A stretch of 48,575 bases of DNA. It comes from Lentisphaerota bacterium (GTDB taxonomy: Bacteria; Verrucomicrobiota; Lentisphaeria; Victivallales; Victivallaceae). The notes under the pieces were generated by a model. The model was not told where the DNA came from, searched no databases, and was given only the letters and a program-made list of their open reading frames with translations. Below, piece by piece: positions 48,287 through 48,575 of the stretch. Position 1 is the stretch's first letter. Each line of letters begins with the position of its first letter. The DNA lies in NCBI GenBank assembly GCA_015061815.1, contig SUVW01000020.1, forward strand, positions 1-48,575, given 5' to 3'. A program made the position numbers and the translations under genes.

Positions 48287-48575
48287 TAGATTTTTATTTA
48301 CAAGTATTACTTTTGTCGAAATTTATCGAAAATCTGTAATCCGCTGTTGTAAACCTTTGCAGGATACGGTATATTACCTGCGAGGTGATTGTGGAATGAA
48401 ACTTTTTGACAAATATTTCCAGCCTTACGCAGAATATTGTTCATCGTTTTAGAGTGTTGCCATGCCATAGCGATGGATGAAATTCCGCAAATCCGGCAGG
48501 ACTTTGAAATCCTGTTGAGAACCTTGGAAAAGAAAAGTCATTAGCCATATTCAAGTGAGCTGAATTTGAGCAGAG
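48287..48575 (+). other. Gene-poor end with a promoter and two tiny open frames
   Basis: A good promoter (TTGTAA at 48347-48352, 17 bp, TATATT at 48370-48375) is followed by a GAGGTG site and an 18-codon frame (48396-48452, MKLFDKYFQPYAEYCSSF), then a 23-codon frame (48473-48544). Either could be a leader peptide or a gene remnant. I cannot assign a function. Confidence 0.4.

Noticed and set aside
1..48575. CRISPR array, prophage or insertion sequence
   Set aside because: No regularly spaced repeats, no transposase, integrase or phage structural gene, and no terminal inverted repeats were seen. The only tandem repeat is the 33-bp coding one.

Overview
This 48.6 kb window is a dense bacterial chromosome segment from a Gram-negative organism. 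It encodes LpxC and a FabZ-like protein (lipid A and fatty acids), MraY and UppP (peptidoglycan lipid carriers), a SurA-like chaperone and several lipoproteins. A PPi-dependent phosphofructokinase, a surface-repeat protein of the LA_2272 type, a Ser/Thr kinase with a zinc ribbon, and a regulated DegT / Gfo-Idh pair suggest the PVC superphylum, most likely Lentisphaerota (Victivallis-like). That assignment is inference from gene content; there is no rRNA or marker tree here. Base composition is moderate, with a very visible excess of CCGG-containing words. Promoters read well as TTGACA/TTGCAA, 16-17 bp, TATATT/TATAAT.

Layout. 1-5.3 kb (minus strand): lpxC, a fused double hot-dog FabZ-like gene, argH, then rpsB-tsf with their own promoter. 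5.3-7.0 kb: miaA and a convergent lipoprotein. 7.1-13.9 kb: topA with a triplicated C-terminal module, followed by two paralogous AsmA-like membrane proteins. 13.9-17.5 kb: a GntR/LacI-type regulator with a likely operator, a DegT aminotransferase and a Gfo/Idh dehydrogenase. 17.5-19.8 kb (minus): rfbA-rfbC-rfbD of dTDP-rhamnose synthesis, without rfbB. 20-22.3 kb: mraY, an ankyrin protein and a relic of an Orn/Lys/Arg decarboxylase.

22.3-31.2 kb (plus): an HTH regulator, a small membrane protein, uppP, proC, a GT2 glycosyltransferase, pfp, gatC, gatA, ruvC, a TatD-like hydrolase and a TcdA-like enzyme. 31.2-38.1 kb (mostly minus): an EamA transporter, then a sodium/solute symporter, tsaC, a SurA-like PPIase and a transmembrane Ser/Thr kinase. 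38.1-40 kb: a surface-repeat protein and a GGQ release-factor-like protein read from overlapping divergent promoters, and an acidic zinc-ribbon protein. 40-45.9 kb: proB-miaB, then rhomboid-queA-M50 protease and a broken mutT. 45.9-48.6 kb: an ECF sigma factor with a membrane protein and a coiled-coil lipoprotein, tRNA-Ala(GGC), a GIY-YIG protein, and a gene-poor end.

Most genes are housekeeping genes. The strongest candidates for new biology are the asymmetric FabZ-like tandem fusion, the TopA C-terminal repeats, the AsmA-like pair with variable module number and a 33-bp tandem repeat, the HQD-type kinase coupled to a secreted PPIase, the release-factor-like protein with an unusual tail, and the uncharacterised sigma factor/membrane protein/lipoprotein unit. 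tRNA modification and decoding is well represented: MiaA, MiaB, QueA, TsaC, TcdA, GatCA and tRNA-Ala.
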